Below, in pieces: positions 39,828 through 50,069 of a stretch of 64,000 nt of DNA. The notes beneath the pieces were generated by a model. The model had not been told where the DNA came from, did no database searches, and saw only the letters and a program-made list of their open reading frames with translations. The position numbers and the translations under genes are program-made. Every line of letters begins with the position of its first letter. Positions within the stretch are counted from its first letter, which is position 1. The DNA is from an uncultured Pelagibacteraceae bacterium (GTDB lineage Bacteria; Pseudomonadota; Alphaproteobacteria; Pelagibacterales; Pelagibacteraceae), in NCBI GenBank assembly GCA_902615145.1, contig CACMNK010000001.1:1-64000 (forward strand). The letters are read 5' to 3'.

Positions 39828-40867
39828 TGTCTGAAAAAAAAAATCTTGGCCATAATAGCAAAAAAGATTTTCTTAAAACCCCAGTTGAACATATAGATAT
39901 TACCTCATTTGACTCGAGAAAAATTATTTCTTCCATGAAAAAAATGTCTTTTGTTTCAAGAGAAACAGCAAATGCATCTGAAATATATAATGAGATGTTA
40001 AAAGATAAGGATTGCACAATATTTCTAACCTTAGCAGGATCTACTTCTGCTGCTGGATGTATGCATATTTACCGGGATATGGTGAAGTATAATATGGTCG
40101 ATGCAATTGTAGCAACCGGTGCATCAATAATTGATATGGATTTTTTTGAGGCACTTGGATTTAAACATTATCAGGGTTCTCAGTACCAGAATGATAATGA
40201 ATTAAGAAATAATTACATAGATAGGATTTATGATACTTACATTGATGAAGAAGAGCTTCAAATGTGTGATAAAATAATAGGTGAAATAGCTGACAAGTTA
40301 CAACCTAAAGCTTATACATCAAGAGAATTTATAAAAGAAATTGGAAAATATTTAAAATCAAATTCAAAGAAGAAGGGTTCTTTAATAGAAACAGCATATG
40401 ATAATAATGTTCCAATATTCTGTCCAGCATTTACAGACTCCAGTGCAGGTTTTGGTCTAGTAATGCATCAAGAAAGAAACCCTAATAATCACATCACAAT
40501 AGACTCTATTAAAGAATTTAGAGAATTAACTGAAATAAAGATTAAATCTAAAGGTTCTGGATTGTTTATGATTGGTGGTGGAGTTCCAAAAAATTTTATT
40601 CAGGATACTGTAATATGTGCTGAACTTTTAGGTAAAAACGTAGATATGCATAAATATGCTGTGCAAATTACAGTTGCAGATTCAAGAGATGGCGCTTGTA
40701 GCAGCTCAACACTTAAAGAAGCAAGTTCGTGGGGTAAAGTCGATACAACTAAAGAACAAATGGTTTTTGCTGAAGCAACATCTGTTTTACCGTTGATTGC
40801 AAGTGATGCTTATCACACAGGTGAGTGGAAAAATAGAGATAGAAAAAACTTTTCCAAAATATTTTGA
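39827..40867 (+). CDS. Deoxyhypusine synthase-family protein (probable homospermidine-type synthase)
   Basis: TLAGSTSAAGCMHIYRDMV, VDAIVATGASI, FCPAFTDSSAGFGL, EASSWGKVD (Lys equivalent of DHS active-site Lys). Confidence 0.88.
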   Translation: MSEKKNLGHNSKKDFLKTPVEHIDITSFDSRKIISSMKKMSFVSRETANASEIYNEMLKDKDCTIFLTLAGSTSAAGCMHIYRDMVKYNMVDAIVATGASIIDMDFFEALGFKHYQGSQYQNDNELRNNYIDRIYDTYIDEEELQMCDKIIGEIADKLQPKAYTSREFIKEIGKYLKSNSKKKGSLIETAYDNNVPIFCPAFTDSSAGFGLVMHQERNPNNHITIDSIKEFRELTEIKIKSKGSGLFMIGGGVPKNFIQDTVICAELLGKNVDMHKYAVQITVADSRDGACSSSTLKEASSWGKVDTTKEQMVFAEATSVLPLIASDAYHTGEWKNRDRKNFSKIF

Positions 40868-41752
40868 TTGATGATCAAGAAAGTAAAAATTGGAATTATT
40901 CAGAGTAAAATTTCAGATAATTTTAAAAAAAATTTAATTTCAGCTATAAAAAATATAAAGAAAGCAGCATCAAAAAAAGCTAAGATAATTTGTATGCCAG
41001 AACTGTTTTTATCAAGTTATTTTTGTCAAACAGAAAGTCATTCTAATTTTAAGCTTGCAGAAAAAATACCAGGTAAAACTACAAAAATATTTTGTGAATT
41101 AGCAAAAGAATTACAAATAGTATTAATAATTTCATTATTTGAAAAAAAAACTTACGGTTTCTATCATAATACTAGTATCGTTATTAATGAAAAAGGTAAA
41201 ATTTTATCTAAGTATAGAAAAATGCATATTCCAGATGATCCAGGTTATTATGAGAAATTTTATTTCACTCCTGGCGATTTAGGTTTTAAATCTGTAAAAA
41301 CTAAGTTTGGTAAAATTGGACCTTTGATATGTTGGGATCAGTGGTTTCCTGAGGCTGCAAGATTGACTGCACTAAAAGGTGCACAAATAATTTTTTACCC
41401 TACTGCTATTGGTTGGCATCCTAAAGAAAAAAGGAAATTTGGAAAAACTCAATTAAACTCTTGGATCACAATGCAAAAATCTCACGCAATTGCAAACGGT
41501 ACTTACGTCGTTGCAGTAAATAGAGTTGGTGTTGAAAAAAAAGGAAATAAAAAAATAGAGTTTTGGGGAAACTCAATGATTATTGATCCAAGTGGAGAAA
41601 TAATTGGAGAACTGGGCAATAAAAAAGAGGAAATATTAATCCGTGAAATAGATTACAAAAAAATTGATACCACTAGAGAACATTGGCCCTTTTTAAGAGA
41701 TAGAAGAATCGACTTTTATAAAGGCATACTAAAAAATCCTGTAGATGAGTGA
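40868..41752 (+). CDS. aguB: N-carbamoylputrescine amidase (nitrilase superfamily)
   Basis: E-K-C triad: MPELFLSSYF, YRKMHIPDDPGYYEKFYFTPGD, GPLICWDQWFPEAARLTAL. Confidence 0.92.
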   Translation: MMIKKVKIGIIQSKISDNFKKNLISAIKNIKKAASKKAKIICMPELFLSSYFCQTESHSNFKLAEKIPGKTTKIFCELAKELQIVLIISLFEKKTYGFYHNTSIVINEKGKILSKYRKMHIPDDPGYYEKFYFTPGDLGFKSVKTKFGKIGPLICWDQWFPEAARLTALKGAQIIFYPTAIGWHPKEKRKFGKTQLNSWITMQKSHAIANGTYVVAVNRVGVEKKGNKKIEFWGNSMIIDPSGEIIGELGNKKEEILIREIDYKKIDTTREHWPFLRDRRIDFYKGILKNPVDE

Positions 41753-42797
41753 GGAGCTTAAAAAATTCAGGATGCCTGCTGAATGGGAACCTCAAAAATC
41801 AGTTTGGATTGCTTGGCCATATAATAAAAATGATTGGCCAGGTTTATATAGATTTATTCCTAAAGTAATTTTAGAAATTATATTTATCATTTCAAAAAGT
41901 CTTAAAGTTAATTTGATTGTTAACAAAAAAATAACAAATATTAAAAAGCTAATAAATTCTAATAAAATCACTAATATCAAATTTCATAATATTAAAACTG
42001 ATAGAATATGGTTAAGAGACTCCGGGCCAATATTTATAACAAATAGAAAAGAAAATAAAAAAATGATTTTGAATTTTGGTTTTAATGGATGGTCAAAATA
42101 CAGTAATTACAAAAATGACAATAAAATCAATGAAAATATCAGTAAAATTTCTAATTTGGAAAAGATTGATCCAATAATTAAAAAAAATGGAAAAACTAAA
42201 AAAATAATAATGGAAGGAGGTGCATTTGATATAAATGGTTCAGGATCAATTCTATTAACTGAGGAGTGTTTACTGAGCAAAACTCAGGAAAGAAATAAAG
42301 ATTTTATCAAAAAAGATTACGAGGAACTATTTAGAAGATATTTAAATATAAAAAACTTTATATGGCTTAAAAAAGGGATTGCAGGTGATGATACACACGG
42401 ACATGTTGATGACATAACAAGATTTGTCTCTAGAAATACGATTATGACTGCGATTGAGACTAATAAGAAAGATAAAAATTACAAAAACTTAAGTGAAAAT
42501 TTGAAAATTTTAAAAGAAAGTAAAAATGAGAAAGGGAAAAAATTTAAAATTATAAAGGTGCCTATGCCATCGCCTATCTATATCAAGAACACAAGAGTTC
42601 CCGCAAGTTATTTGAATTTTTATATTTGTAATAAAAAAGTACTACTTCCAATATTTAAAGTTAAAGAAGATGTTATCGCCATTAAAATATTCAAAAACTT
42701 TTTTAGAAAAAAGAAAGTTCAAACAGTTGATTGCAGTAAATTGATATGGGGATTTGGGGCTATTCACTGCATGACCCAACAAGAACCTAAAATTTAG
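41745..42797 (+). CDS. aguA: Agmatine deiminase
   Basis: MPAEWEPQKSVWIAWPYN, IWLRDSGPIFI, GIAGDDTHGHVDDITRFV, PASYLNFYICN. Confidence 0.93.
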   Translation: MSEELKKFRMPAEWEPQKSVWIAWPYNKNDWPGLYRFIPKVILEIIFIISKSLKVNLIVNKKITNIKKLINSNKITNIKFHNIKTDRIWLRDSGPIFITNRKENKKMILNFGFNGWSKYSNYKNDNKINENISKISNLEKIDPIIKKNGKTKKIIMEGGAFDINGSGSILLTEECLLSKTQERNKDFIKKDYEELFRRYLNIKNFIWLKKGIAGDDTHGHVDDITRFVSRNTIMTAIETNKKDKNYKNLSENLKILKESKNEKGKKFKIIKVPMPSPIYIKNTRVPASYLNFYICNKKVLLPIFKVKEDVIAIKIFKNFFRKKKVQTVDCSKLIWGFGAIHCMTQQEPKI

Positions 42798-43346
42798 TTA
42801 GGCTGCTTTTAATGTACCTAATAGTAGTCTAAAAGGTATAAGCATAACTAAGGCAACAAAAATTTTAACTGCTAAATCTCCAAGTGAAAGAGTGGTCCAA
42901 GGTATTCCTGTTCCATAAAATGATATCGAGAAGAACAGAAAAGTATCTACTGTTGAGCCAATTAAAGAGGATGTTAGAGGAGCTATGTACCATTTTCTTT
43001 TTCTCAACTGATCAAAAATTTGAACGTCTAAAAGTTGGGCGATTATAAATGCCGTCCCTGATCCTATCGCAATTCTTATTGAGATGAGATCAGTAAAATT
43101 TGTCGAGAATACTAATGTAAACAAAATTCCTATAGTAAAACCAATATATACAATCTTTCTAGCCACAATTTTTCCAAAAGATCTATTGGCCAAGTCTGTA
43201 ATTAAAAAGGCAATGGGATAACTAAAAGCACCATAAGTTAATAACTCTTCTAAACCATAATAGTTAATTGGGAACTGAACTAAGTAGTTTGAAGCCAAAA
43301 CTACAACCCCCATAATAAATGAGAGTAACAAAAATAATTTATTCAT
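42798..43346 (-). CDS. Queuosine precursor transporter (VUT/YhhQ family)
   Basis: SYPIAFLITDLANRSFGKIVARKIVY and multi-TM organisation. Confidence 0.87.
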   Translation of the reverse strand: MNKLFLLLSFIMGVVVLASNYLVQFPINYYGLEELLTYGAFSYPIAFLITDLANRSFGKIVARKIVYIGFTIGILFTLVFSTNFTDLISIRIAIGSGTAFIIAQLLDVQIFDQLRKRKWYIAPLTSSLIGSTVDTFLFFSISFYGTGIPWTTLSLGDLAVKIFVALVMLIPFRLLLGTLKAA

Positions 43347-43660
43347 CAGGCGTTTTTAGATTGGATTATTTTTTTTTGAAATGGTGACTTAATCAAAAGG
43401 TTTTTTTTTAATTTTTTCAATCTTGGTGATAAATTTTTATTTTTTACAGTCTTTAAAAATTCATCGAAGCTACCTTTTTTATCAACTGATCTTACCCCAG
43501 CATTACTGACTGTCAATTTTAAACTTCTTTTTAAAAGTTCACTGGTGAACTTAACTTTTTTTAAATTTGGTAAAAATCTTCTTTTTGTCTTATTGTTAGC
43601 GTGACTAACATTATGACCTTTCATTGGAATTTTCCCAGTAAGTTCACATTTTTTTGACAT
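43346..43660 (-). CDS. rpmB: 50S ribosomal protein L28
   Basis: [36 protein letters not shown]. Confidence 0.96.
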   Translation of the reverse strand: MSKKCELTGKIPMKGHNVSHANNKTKRRFLPNLKKVKFTSELLKRSLKLTVSNAGVRSVDKKGSFDEFLKTVKNKNLSPRLKKLKKNLLIKSPFQKKIIQSKNA

Positions 43661-43671
43661 AATAAACCGAC

Positions 43672-43700
43672 TATATAAGATTAGAAAATGCTTGCGTCAA
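43672..43700 (-). promoter_or_regulatory. Housekeeping sigma promoter for rpmB
   Basis: On - strand TTGACG (43700-43695), 17-nt spacer, TATATA (43677-43672), just upstream of rpmB ATG. Confidence 0.7.
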
Positions 43701-43718
43701 GTTTATAAAATTTGAATC

Positions 43719-44765
43719 TTATTTTTTTCCTATAATTTCTGAGAAATTCTTAACACCGTCTTTTATCAGTAATTCTTTAAGCTCTTTTTTAATTAAATTT
43801 ACAATATTAGGGCCTCTATAAACCATTCCTGTGTAAAGTTGAACATAATTGGCACCAGCTAAAAATTTTTCATAAGCGCTTTTTCCTGAATCAACTCCAC
43901 CAACACCTATAATTTTAATTCTTCCTTTGAGAATTTTGTAAAATTTATTAATTAAATTAGTAGATTTTTCCTCAATTGGTTTTCCAGATAGACCCCCTTT
44001 TTGATGCTTTTGTATATTATTTAAACTATCCCTAGTTGAGTCTGAAGTATTTGAAATAATAACAACCTCAATGTTATTATTTAATAATACATCTGAAATG
44101 TTATTAATTTCTTTATCTTCTATATCAGGAGAAACTTTTACTGCTAATGGAATTGTTGAATTTAATTCTTTTTTTTCATTCTCTATTTCTTTTAGCAATT
44201 TATTTAATTTTGATTGATCATGAAAATTTCGTAGATCTTCAGTATTTGGTGAAGAAATATTTATAGTAATATAATCAGCAACATTATGGAAGGTTTTAAA
44301 ACACTTTAAATAGTCCTCAAGTCTATTTTCAGAATCTTTATTTGGTCCAATATTTATACCTAGTAAACCAATTTGTTTATTAGATTTAATTCTACGGACT
44401 ATATTTTCTGCACCAGAGTTATTAAAGCCAAGTCTATTTATTAATGCCTCATCCTCTTCTAATCTAAATACTCTGGGTTTAGGATTTCCGTGTTGCTTTA
44501 AAGGAGTTATAGTACCTACCTCTACAAATCCGAACCCCAATTTAAATAATGAATTATATACTTCAGCATTTTTATCAAAACCTGCTGCCATACCAATAGG
44601 ATTTTCTAATTTTTTATTAAATAATTTTGTTTCAAACAAGGGATTATTTTTTTCACGATCTAAAATATTTGGAATAAAATTAAATTTTAGGGATTTTATA
44701 GCCAAATTATGGGCTGTCTCTGGATCTAATTTAAAAATCAAAGATCTTAAATTTGAAAACATCAT
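43719..44765 (-). CDS. pyrD: Dihydroorotate dehydrogenase (quinone)
   Basis: NPIGMAAGFDKNAEVYN, EVGTITPLKQHGNPKPRVFRL, ITINISSPNTEDLR. Confidence 0.95.
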   Translation of the reverse strand: MMFSNLRSLIFKLDPETAHNLAIKSLKFNFIPNILDREKNNPLFETKLFNKKLENPIGMAAGFDKNAEVYNSLFKLGFGFVEVGTITPLKQHGNPKPRVFRLEEDEALINRLGFNNSGAENIVRRIKSNKQIGLLGINIGPNKDSENRLEDYLKCFKTFHNVADYITINISSPNTEDLRNFHDQSKLNKLLKEIENEKKELNSTIPLAVKVSPDIEDKEINNISDVLLNNNIEVVIISNTSDSTRDSLNNIQKHQKGGLSGKPIEEKSTNLINKFYKILKGRIKIIGVGGVDSGKSAYEKFLAGANYVQLYTGMVYRGPNIVNLIKKELKELLIKDGVKNFSEIIGKK

Positions 44766-46324
44766 TTTACTCTTTTTTGTATAAGATCTTTTGTTTCTTG
44801 GACACCAAAAAAACTTATAAAAAATCCCATTCGTGGTCCATTTTGGTCACCGAAAACGACTTCATAAATTAATTTAAACCAGTCTCTTAAATTTTTCGAG
44901 TATCCATTCTCTTTACCAGTTGAATAAATTAATGTTTGGATATCCTCCGGTGACATTTCATCATTACAATTATCTAATGTACTAACCAAAGCCTTAAGTG
45001 CAATTTTTTCATCATTATTTGGTATTTTATATTTTTTTTGTTTTTTTATGACATCGTTAAAATATTTAATTGCATATCCTACTAAATCATTAAAAATTGG
45101 ATAATCTTTTTCCTCAATATCTTTTTTATATTTCTTTACAAATTTCCATAGAAGCTCTTTATTATCAGCATTACTTGTTTCAACAAGATTTAAAAGCATT
45201 GAAAAGGACATTATCATTTTTTCTTCAGGAACTTTACTATCATGTACATGCCATACAGGATTCATTAACAACTTGAAATCATCTTGATTTTTCGCCTTAT
45301 CTAATAATTCTAGATATTCATCAACAGTTTTTGAAACAATTTCTTTATAAAGTTTTTTAGCTCTTTTAGGATTTTGATACATATATAAAGAAAGACTTTC
45401 TGGTGAAGCATATTTTAGCCATTGATCAATCGTAATTCCATTTCCCTTTGATTTAGAAATTTTCTCCCCTTTTTCATCTAAAAATAATTCATAAGCGAAT
45501 CCAGATGGGTTTATTTTTCCTATTAATTTTATTATTTTTGAGGATAAAATTGCACTCTCAATAAGATCTTTTCCATACATCTCAAAATCTACATCTAAAG
45601 CATACCATCTCATTGCCCAATCTACTTTCCATTGAAGCTTGCAATTGCCATCTAGAATACTCACCTCTAAATCTTTCCCATTATTATCAAAAATTATTAT
45701 CGATTTATCTTTATTTATTTCTTTCATCGGAATTTCTAAAACATGACCTGTATCGGGACAAATAGGTAAAAAAGGACAATATGTTTTCTGACGCTCCTTT
45801 CCCAAGGTTGGCAATATGATATTCATAATTCCATCATAATTTTTTAAAATTTCTTGAAGTGATGAATTAAAAAAACCTGACTTATAGAGTTTTGTTGAAC
45901 TTTTAAAACTATATTTAAAGTTAAAATTATCTAAAAAATTTTTAAGCATTTGATTATTGTGCTCTCCAAAACTATCAAATTTTTTAAAAGGATCTGGAAC
46001 TTTAGTTAGCGGTTTATGTAAGTTTTCTTCAAGCAAATCTTTATTCGGTACATTATCTGGAACTTTTCTAAGTCCATCCATATCATCAGAAAAAGTAATA
46101 ATTTCAGTAGGAAGATCGGTAAGATGTTTCAAGGCATTAACAACCATTGAGGTCCTAGCAACTTCACCAAAAGTTCCTATGTGAGGAAGTCCACTAGGGC
46201 CATAACCTGTTTGTAGAGTAATTTTACCTTTTTTTTCTATTATGGACTTTCTTTCTCGAAGCATTTTTTTTGCCTCAACAAAAGGCCATGCACTTGTTTT
46301 GTCTAAATTTTCTTTTTTTATCAT
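44762..46324 (-). CDS. lysS: Class I lysyl-tRNA synthetase
   Basis: HIGH-like GLPHIGTFGEVART and KMSKS-like GEKISKSKGNG; class I LysRS layout. Confidence 0.93.
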   Translation of the reverse strand: MIKKENLDKTSAWPFVEAKKMLRERKSIIEKKGKITLQTGYGPSGLPHIGTFGEVARTSMVVNALKHLTDLPTEIITFSDDMDGLRKVPDNVPNKDLLEENLHKPLTKVPDPFKKFDSFGEHNNQMLKNFLDNFNFKYSFKSSTKLYKSGFFNSSLQEILKNYDGIMNIILPTLGKERQKTYCPFLPICPDTGHVLEIPMKEINKDKSIIIFDNNGKDLEVSILDGNCKLQWKVDWAMRWYALDVDFEMYGKDLIESAILSSKIIKLIGKINPSGFAYELFLDEKGEKISKSKGNGITIDQWLKYASPESLSLYMYQNPKRAKKLYKEIVSKTVDEYLELLDKAKNQDDFKLLMNPVWHVHDSKVPEEKMIMSFSMLLNLVETSNADNKELLWKFVKKYKKDIEEKDYPIFNDLVGYAIKYFNDVIKKQKKYKIPNNDEKIALKALVSTLDNCNDEMSPEDIQTLIYSTGKENGYSKNLRDWFKLIYEVVFGDQNGPRMGFFISFFGVQETKDLIQKRVK

Positions 46325-46412
46325 TAATAAACTTAATAAATTCTATAAATTACGAACAACTTAATTCTTATAGAGTTGAAATTTATTTACCATAAAATAA
46401 TGTTCTTTCAAA

Positions 46413-47852
46413 ATGTCTAATTATAAAACTGTTTTTTTCACACTTGGAATTCTGCAAATAATACTCGGAATTTTTATGTTCATTCCAGTTGGTGTGCAAT
46501 TTTTATATAATGAAATTGACTCCTCCTTTTTTGGTGCTTCAATAGTAACAATTATTTTTGGAACTTTATTTTTTTTATCAAACCTAGATCACAATAAAAA
46601 ATTAAATCTTCAGCAGGCTTTTTTATTAACTGCTTTGTCTTGGTTAAGTATTGCTATATTTGGTTCACTTCCATTTTTGTTCTCAAGTATTAATTTTTCA
46701 TTTACGAATGCATTTTTTGAGAGCATGTCTGGTATCACTACTACAGGCTCTACTATTATTTCTAACCTTGAGGATATGCCAAGAAGTATTTTATTATGGA
46801 GAGCATTACTTCAGTGGTTGGGTGGCATTGGTATCATTGTGATGGCAATCACATTGATGCCGATAATGAATGTTGGTGGTATGCAACTTTTTAAAATTTC
46901 AAATAATGACTCATCTGAAAAAATTCTACCTAAATCAAAAGAAATAGCATTAAGATTAATACTTGTTTACACAACACTAACAATATTTTGTGCAACGTCT
47001 TACAAAATCTTTGGGATGAATTTCTTCGATAGTATAACTCACTCTATGACTACAATAGCTACTGGTGGATTTTCGAACTATAATGAGTCGTTAGGTTTCT
47101 TTAATAGTAGATTTATCGAAAGTTCTGCAATAATTTTCATATTATTAGGGAGTATTCCTTTTATTTCCTACATAAAATTTTTAAATGGAGATAGAGAAAT
47201 CTTTTTCAAAGATATACAAATCAAAACATTTTTAAAAATAGTCTTTTTTTCAATAGTAATTTTATCGATTTATCTGAATTTTAATGGGTCAATTAAATTT
47301 GATTTTATTGCAGTGTTATTTAACGTAATTTCAATATTAACTGGTACAGGTTATGTTAACGCTCAATTTGATAGTTGGGGAAGTTTTTCACTCGTATTAT
47401 TCTTAATATTAATGTTTATAGGTGGTTGCGCAGGTTCGACAACATGTGGTGTTAAAATATTTAGAATCCAAATTTTATACTCTTTTGTGATTAACAATTT
47501 AAAGAAAATTATTTATCCAAAAGGAGTTTTTATTCTTAAGTATGATCAAAACCCAATCGATAATAAATTTATTTCGTCAATAATTTCTTTTATTTACTTA
47601 TATCTAATTATATTTTTTCTTCTGGCTGTTATGCTATCTTTAACTGGACTAGATTTTGTGACTTCAATTTCTGGAGCAGCTACATCAATATCCAATGTTG
47701 GACCAGGTTTAGGGTCAACTATAGGTCCCAATGGGGATTTTTCCTCAATACCAAACATATCAAAATGGATATTGTGTTTAGGAATGATTTTAGGAAGACT
47801 AGAATTATTTGCAATATTGGTTTTATTTTTACCCTCATTCTGGAGAAATTAA
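46413..47852 (+). CDS. trkH: TrkH family potassium uptake protein
   Basis: SMSGITTTGSTI, TIATGGFSNY, LTGTGYVN, ATSISNVGPGLG selectivity-filter repeats. Confidence 0.93.
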   Translation: MSNYKTVFFTLGILQIILGIFMFIPVGVQFLYNEIDSSFFGASIVTIIFGTLFFLSNLDHNKKLNLQQAFLLTALSWLSIAIFGSLPFLFSSINFSFTNAFFESMSGITTTGSTIISNLEDMPRSILLWRALLQWLGGIGIIVMAITLMPIMNVGGMQLFKISNNDSSEKILPKSKEIALRLILVYTTLTIFCATSYKIFGMNFFDSITHSMTTIATGGFSNYNESLGFFNSRFIESSAIIFILLGSIPFISYIKFLNGDREIFFKDIQIKTFLKIVFFSIVILSIYLNFNGSIKFDFIAVLFNVISILTGTGYVNAQFDSWGSFSLVLFLILMFIGGCAGSTTCGVKIFRIQILYSFVINNLKKIIYPKGVFILKYDQNPIDNKFISSIISFIYLYLIIFFLLAVMLSLTGLDFVTSISGAATSISNVGPGLGSTIGPNGDFSSIPNISKWILCLGMILGRLELFAILVLFLPSFWRN

Positions 47853-47855
47853 ATT

Positions 47856-49316
47856 ATGAAAAATATTAATATTTTTTTTGAAAAAAAACCTTTAAAGATG
47901 ATTTGTTTAGGATTTTCATCTGGGCTTCCAATATTACTGGTTTTTTCAACCCTTTCGGTTTGGCTCGTTAAAGCAGGAATAAGCAGAAGCACTGTAACAT
48001 TATTCAGCTGGGCAGGATTTGCGTATGCATTTAAATATCTATGGTCACCACTTGTAGATAATTACAAATTACCAATCTTCAAAAAATTTGGTCACAGAAG
48101 AAGCTGGCTCTTATTTTCTCAATTTTTAATTATTACTGCATTAATATTAACTGCATTTACAGATCCCAAAGAAAGTCTTTTTTTTACTGCTTTATTCATT
48201 ACAATTCTAGCTTTTTTTAGTGCAACTCAAGATATTCTAATTGATGCTTTTAGAATTGAGTCTGCTCCACAATCTTTGCAAGGTCCGTTATCATCTATGT
48301 ATATCGCTGGTTATAGAATTGCAATGCTTGTCGCAGGTGCTGGAAGCTTATGGTTAGCATCCTTTTTTGGGACAGAGATCTATGACCAAAATGTATGGAA
48401 AAAAGTTTATTTAATTATGTCTTTGTTCATGTTTGTTGGGGTTTTTGCAACTTTCATCTCAGATGAGCCAAAATTAAAAAGAAATTTAAATTCTGACAAT
48501 CATGTAAAATTTCTAATAACTATTTTTATTGCTGTCATAGGTTTTATTTATTTATACTCAGTTATAGATAGCCCTTTTGAAAAAAAAGATGTTTTAATAA
48601 ATTTTTTATTTTCATTATCACGATTAATAATCTGTTTTTTTTTTTCGTATTTGATAATTTCTTTACTTATATTGATTCAATTTGCTCCCAAAAATAAAAT
48701 TTCAAAGAGTTATATGGGTCCAATTTTAAATTTTATTCAAAGATATGGAAAATTTGCATTTTTAATACTTATTTTAATTTCGCTATATAGAATTGCTGAT
48801 ATCGTAATGGGGGTTATGGCAAATATATTCTATTTAGAAAAAGGTTATAAAATTTCAGACATTGCAACTTATTCAAAATTTTTCGGGGTTTTTGCTACAA
48901 TATTTGGTGGATTTGTTGGAGGTTATTGCTCATACAAATTTGGTACAATGAAATGTTTATTCTTTGGTGCCTTAATTGCTGCTTTAAGTAATTTGTTGTT
49001 TGCATGGTTAGCAGTATCTCCAATCAGCATTAACTTTTTAATTGCGGTGATAACAGCTGATAACATATCTAGTGGATTTGCTGGAGCTGCCTTTGTAATT
49101 TATTTATCGGGCTTAACTTCAATAAAGTTTACTGCAACACAATATGCTTTGTTCAGCTCTATCATGTTGTTTTTACCCAAGTTAATTGCGGGGTATGCTG
49201 GTAGCTGGGTTGATATTATGGGATATCCATATTTTTTTTCTTTAACTGCTCTTTTAGGATTACCTGTTCTCATTTTGATTATTTGGATCAGTAAAGTGGC
49301 ACCAGTAAAAAATTGA
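47856..49316 (+). CDS. ampG: AmpG-like MFS muropeptide permease
   Basis: LGFSSGLPILLVFSTLSVWLVKAGISRSTVTLFSWAGFAYAFKYLWSPLVD. Confidence 0.87.
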   Translation: MKNINIFFEKKPLKMICLGFSSGLPILLVFSTLSVWLVKAGISRSTVTLFSWAGFAYAFKYLWSPLVDNYKLPIFKKFGHRRSWLLFSQFLIITALILTAFTDPKESLFFTALFITILAFFSATQDILIDAFRIESAPQSLQGPLSSMYIAGYRIAMLVAGAGSLWLASFFGTEIYDQNVWKKVYLIMSLFMFVGVFATFISDEPKLKRNLNSDNHVKFLITIFIAVIGFIYLYSVIDSPFEKKDVLINFLFSLSRLIICFFFSYLIISLLILIQFAPKNKISKSYMGPILNFIQRYGKFAFLILILISLYRIADIVMGVMANIFYLEKGYKISDIATYSKFFGVFATIFGGFVGGYCSYKFGTMKCLFFGALIAALSNLLFAWLAVSPISINFLIAVITADNISSGFAGAAFVIYLSGLTSIKFTATQYALFSSIMLFLPKLIAGYAGSWVDIMGYPYFFSLTALLGLPVLILIIWISKVAPVKN

Positions 49317-50069
49317 ATGAGATACAATTTCTTAAATACATCTATATCTAACTTATATACTAAACCATCTAGTAAGGCAGAGGTTAGTTCTCAGATAATA
49401 TACGGAGAAAAATTTAAAATATTATCAAAGAAAAAAAGTTGGGTAAAAATTAAAACTAGTTATGACAACTATGTAGGCTTTATAAAAAATAATAATTTTA
49501 AGAAAAAATTTAAACCAACAAAAAAAGTTTATAAGTTGAAAGCAAAAATTTACAAAAAAGTAAAAAAAAAATTTTTACCAACTAATCGATTTTTATATTT
49601 TGCTTCAGGAATATCTGTAATTGGTAAAAATAAAACTTTTATCCAATTTGAAGATAATAAATGGTTAAAAAATAAGGATTTAAGAGAAATTACACATTTT
49701 GAAAAAAATTATAAAAAAATTTTAAGATTATTTCTAAATTCTAAATATAAATGGGGTGGTAAGACAGCTGACGGTATTGATTGTTCCGCATTAATACAAA
49801 TATACTATTATTACAATAGAACTTTTTTTCCTAGAGATACAAAAGATCAAGTGAAATATTGTAAAAAAAAAATAAGTAAAAATTTGTCAGAGGGAGATAT
49901 CGTCTTTTGGAAAGGACATGTTGGAATGTGTCTGAATAAACATCAATTTATTCATGCTTATGGTCCCAGAAAAAAAGTTGTAATAATGCCAACAAAATTT
50001 ACTATTATGTTGATTGATAAAACAGCTAAATTACATGTTATAAAAATTAGTAATATTAAAAAATATTAA
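49317..50069 (+). CDS. SH3 plus NlpC/P60 family peptidoglycan hydrolase
   Basis: N-terminal SH3-like region; catalytic YKWGGKTADGIDCSALIQIYY and EGDIVFWKGHVGMCL. Confidence 0.88.
   Translation: MRYNFLNTSISNLYTKPSSKAEVSSQIIYGEKFKILSKKKSWVKIKTSYDNYVGFIKNNNFKKKFKPTKKVYKLKAKIYKKVKKKFLPTNRFLYFASGISVIGKNKTFIQFEDNKWLKNKDLREITHFEKNYKKILRLFLNSKYKWGGKTADGIDCSALIQIYYYYNRTFFPRDTKDQVKYCKKKISKNLSEGDIVFWKGHVGMCLNKHQFIHAYGPRKKVVIMPTKFTIMLIDKTAKLHVIKISNIKKY

Noticed and set aside
41300-41345. Nitrilase-family gene as a possible nitrile-degradation system
   Set aside because: Sequence and operon context with agmatine deiminase fit N-carbamoylputrescine amidase.
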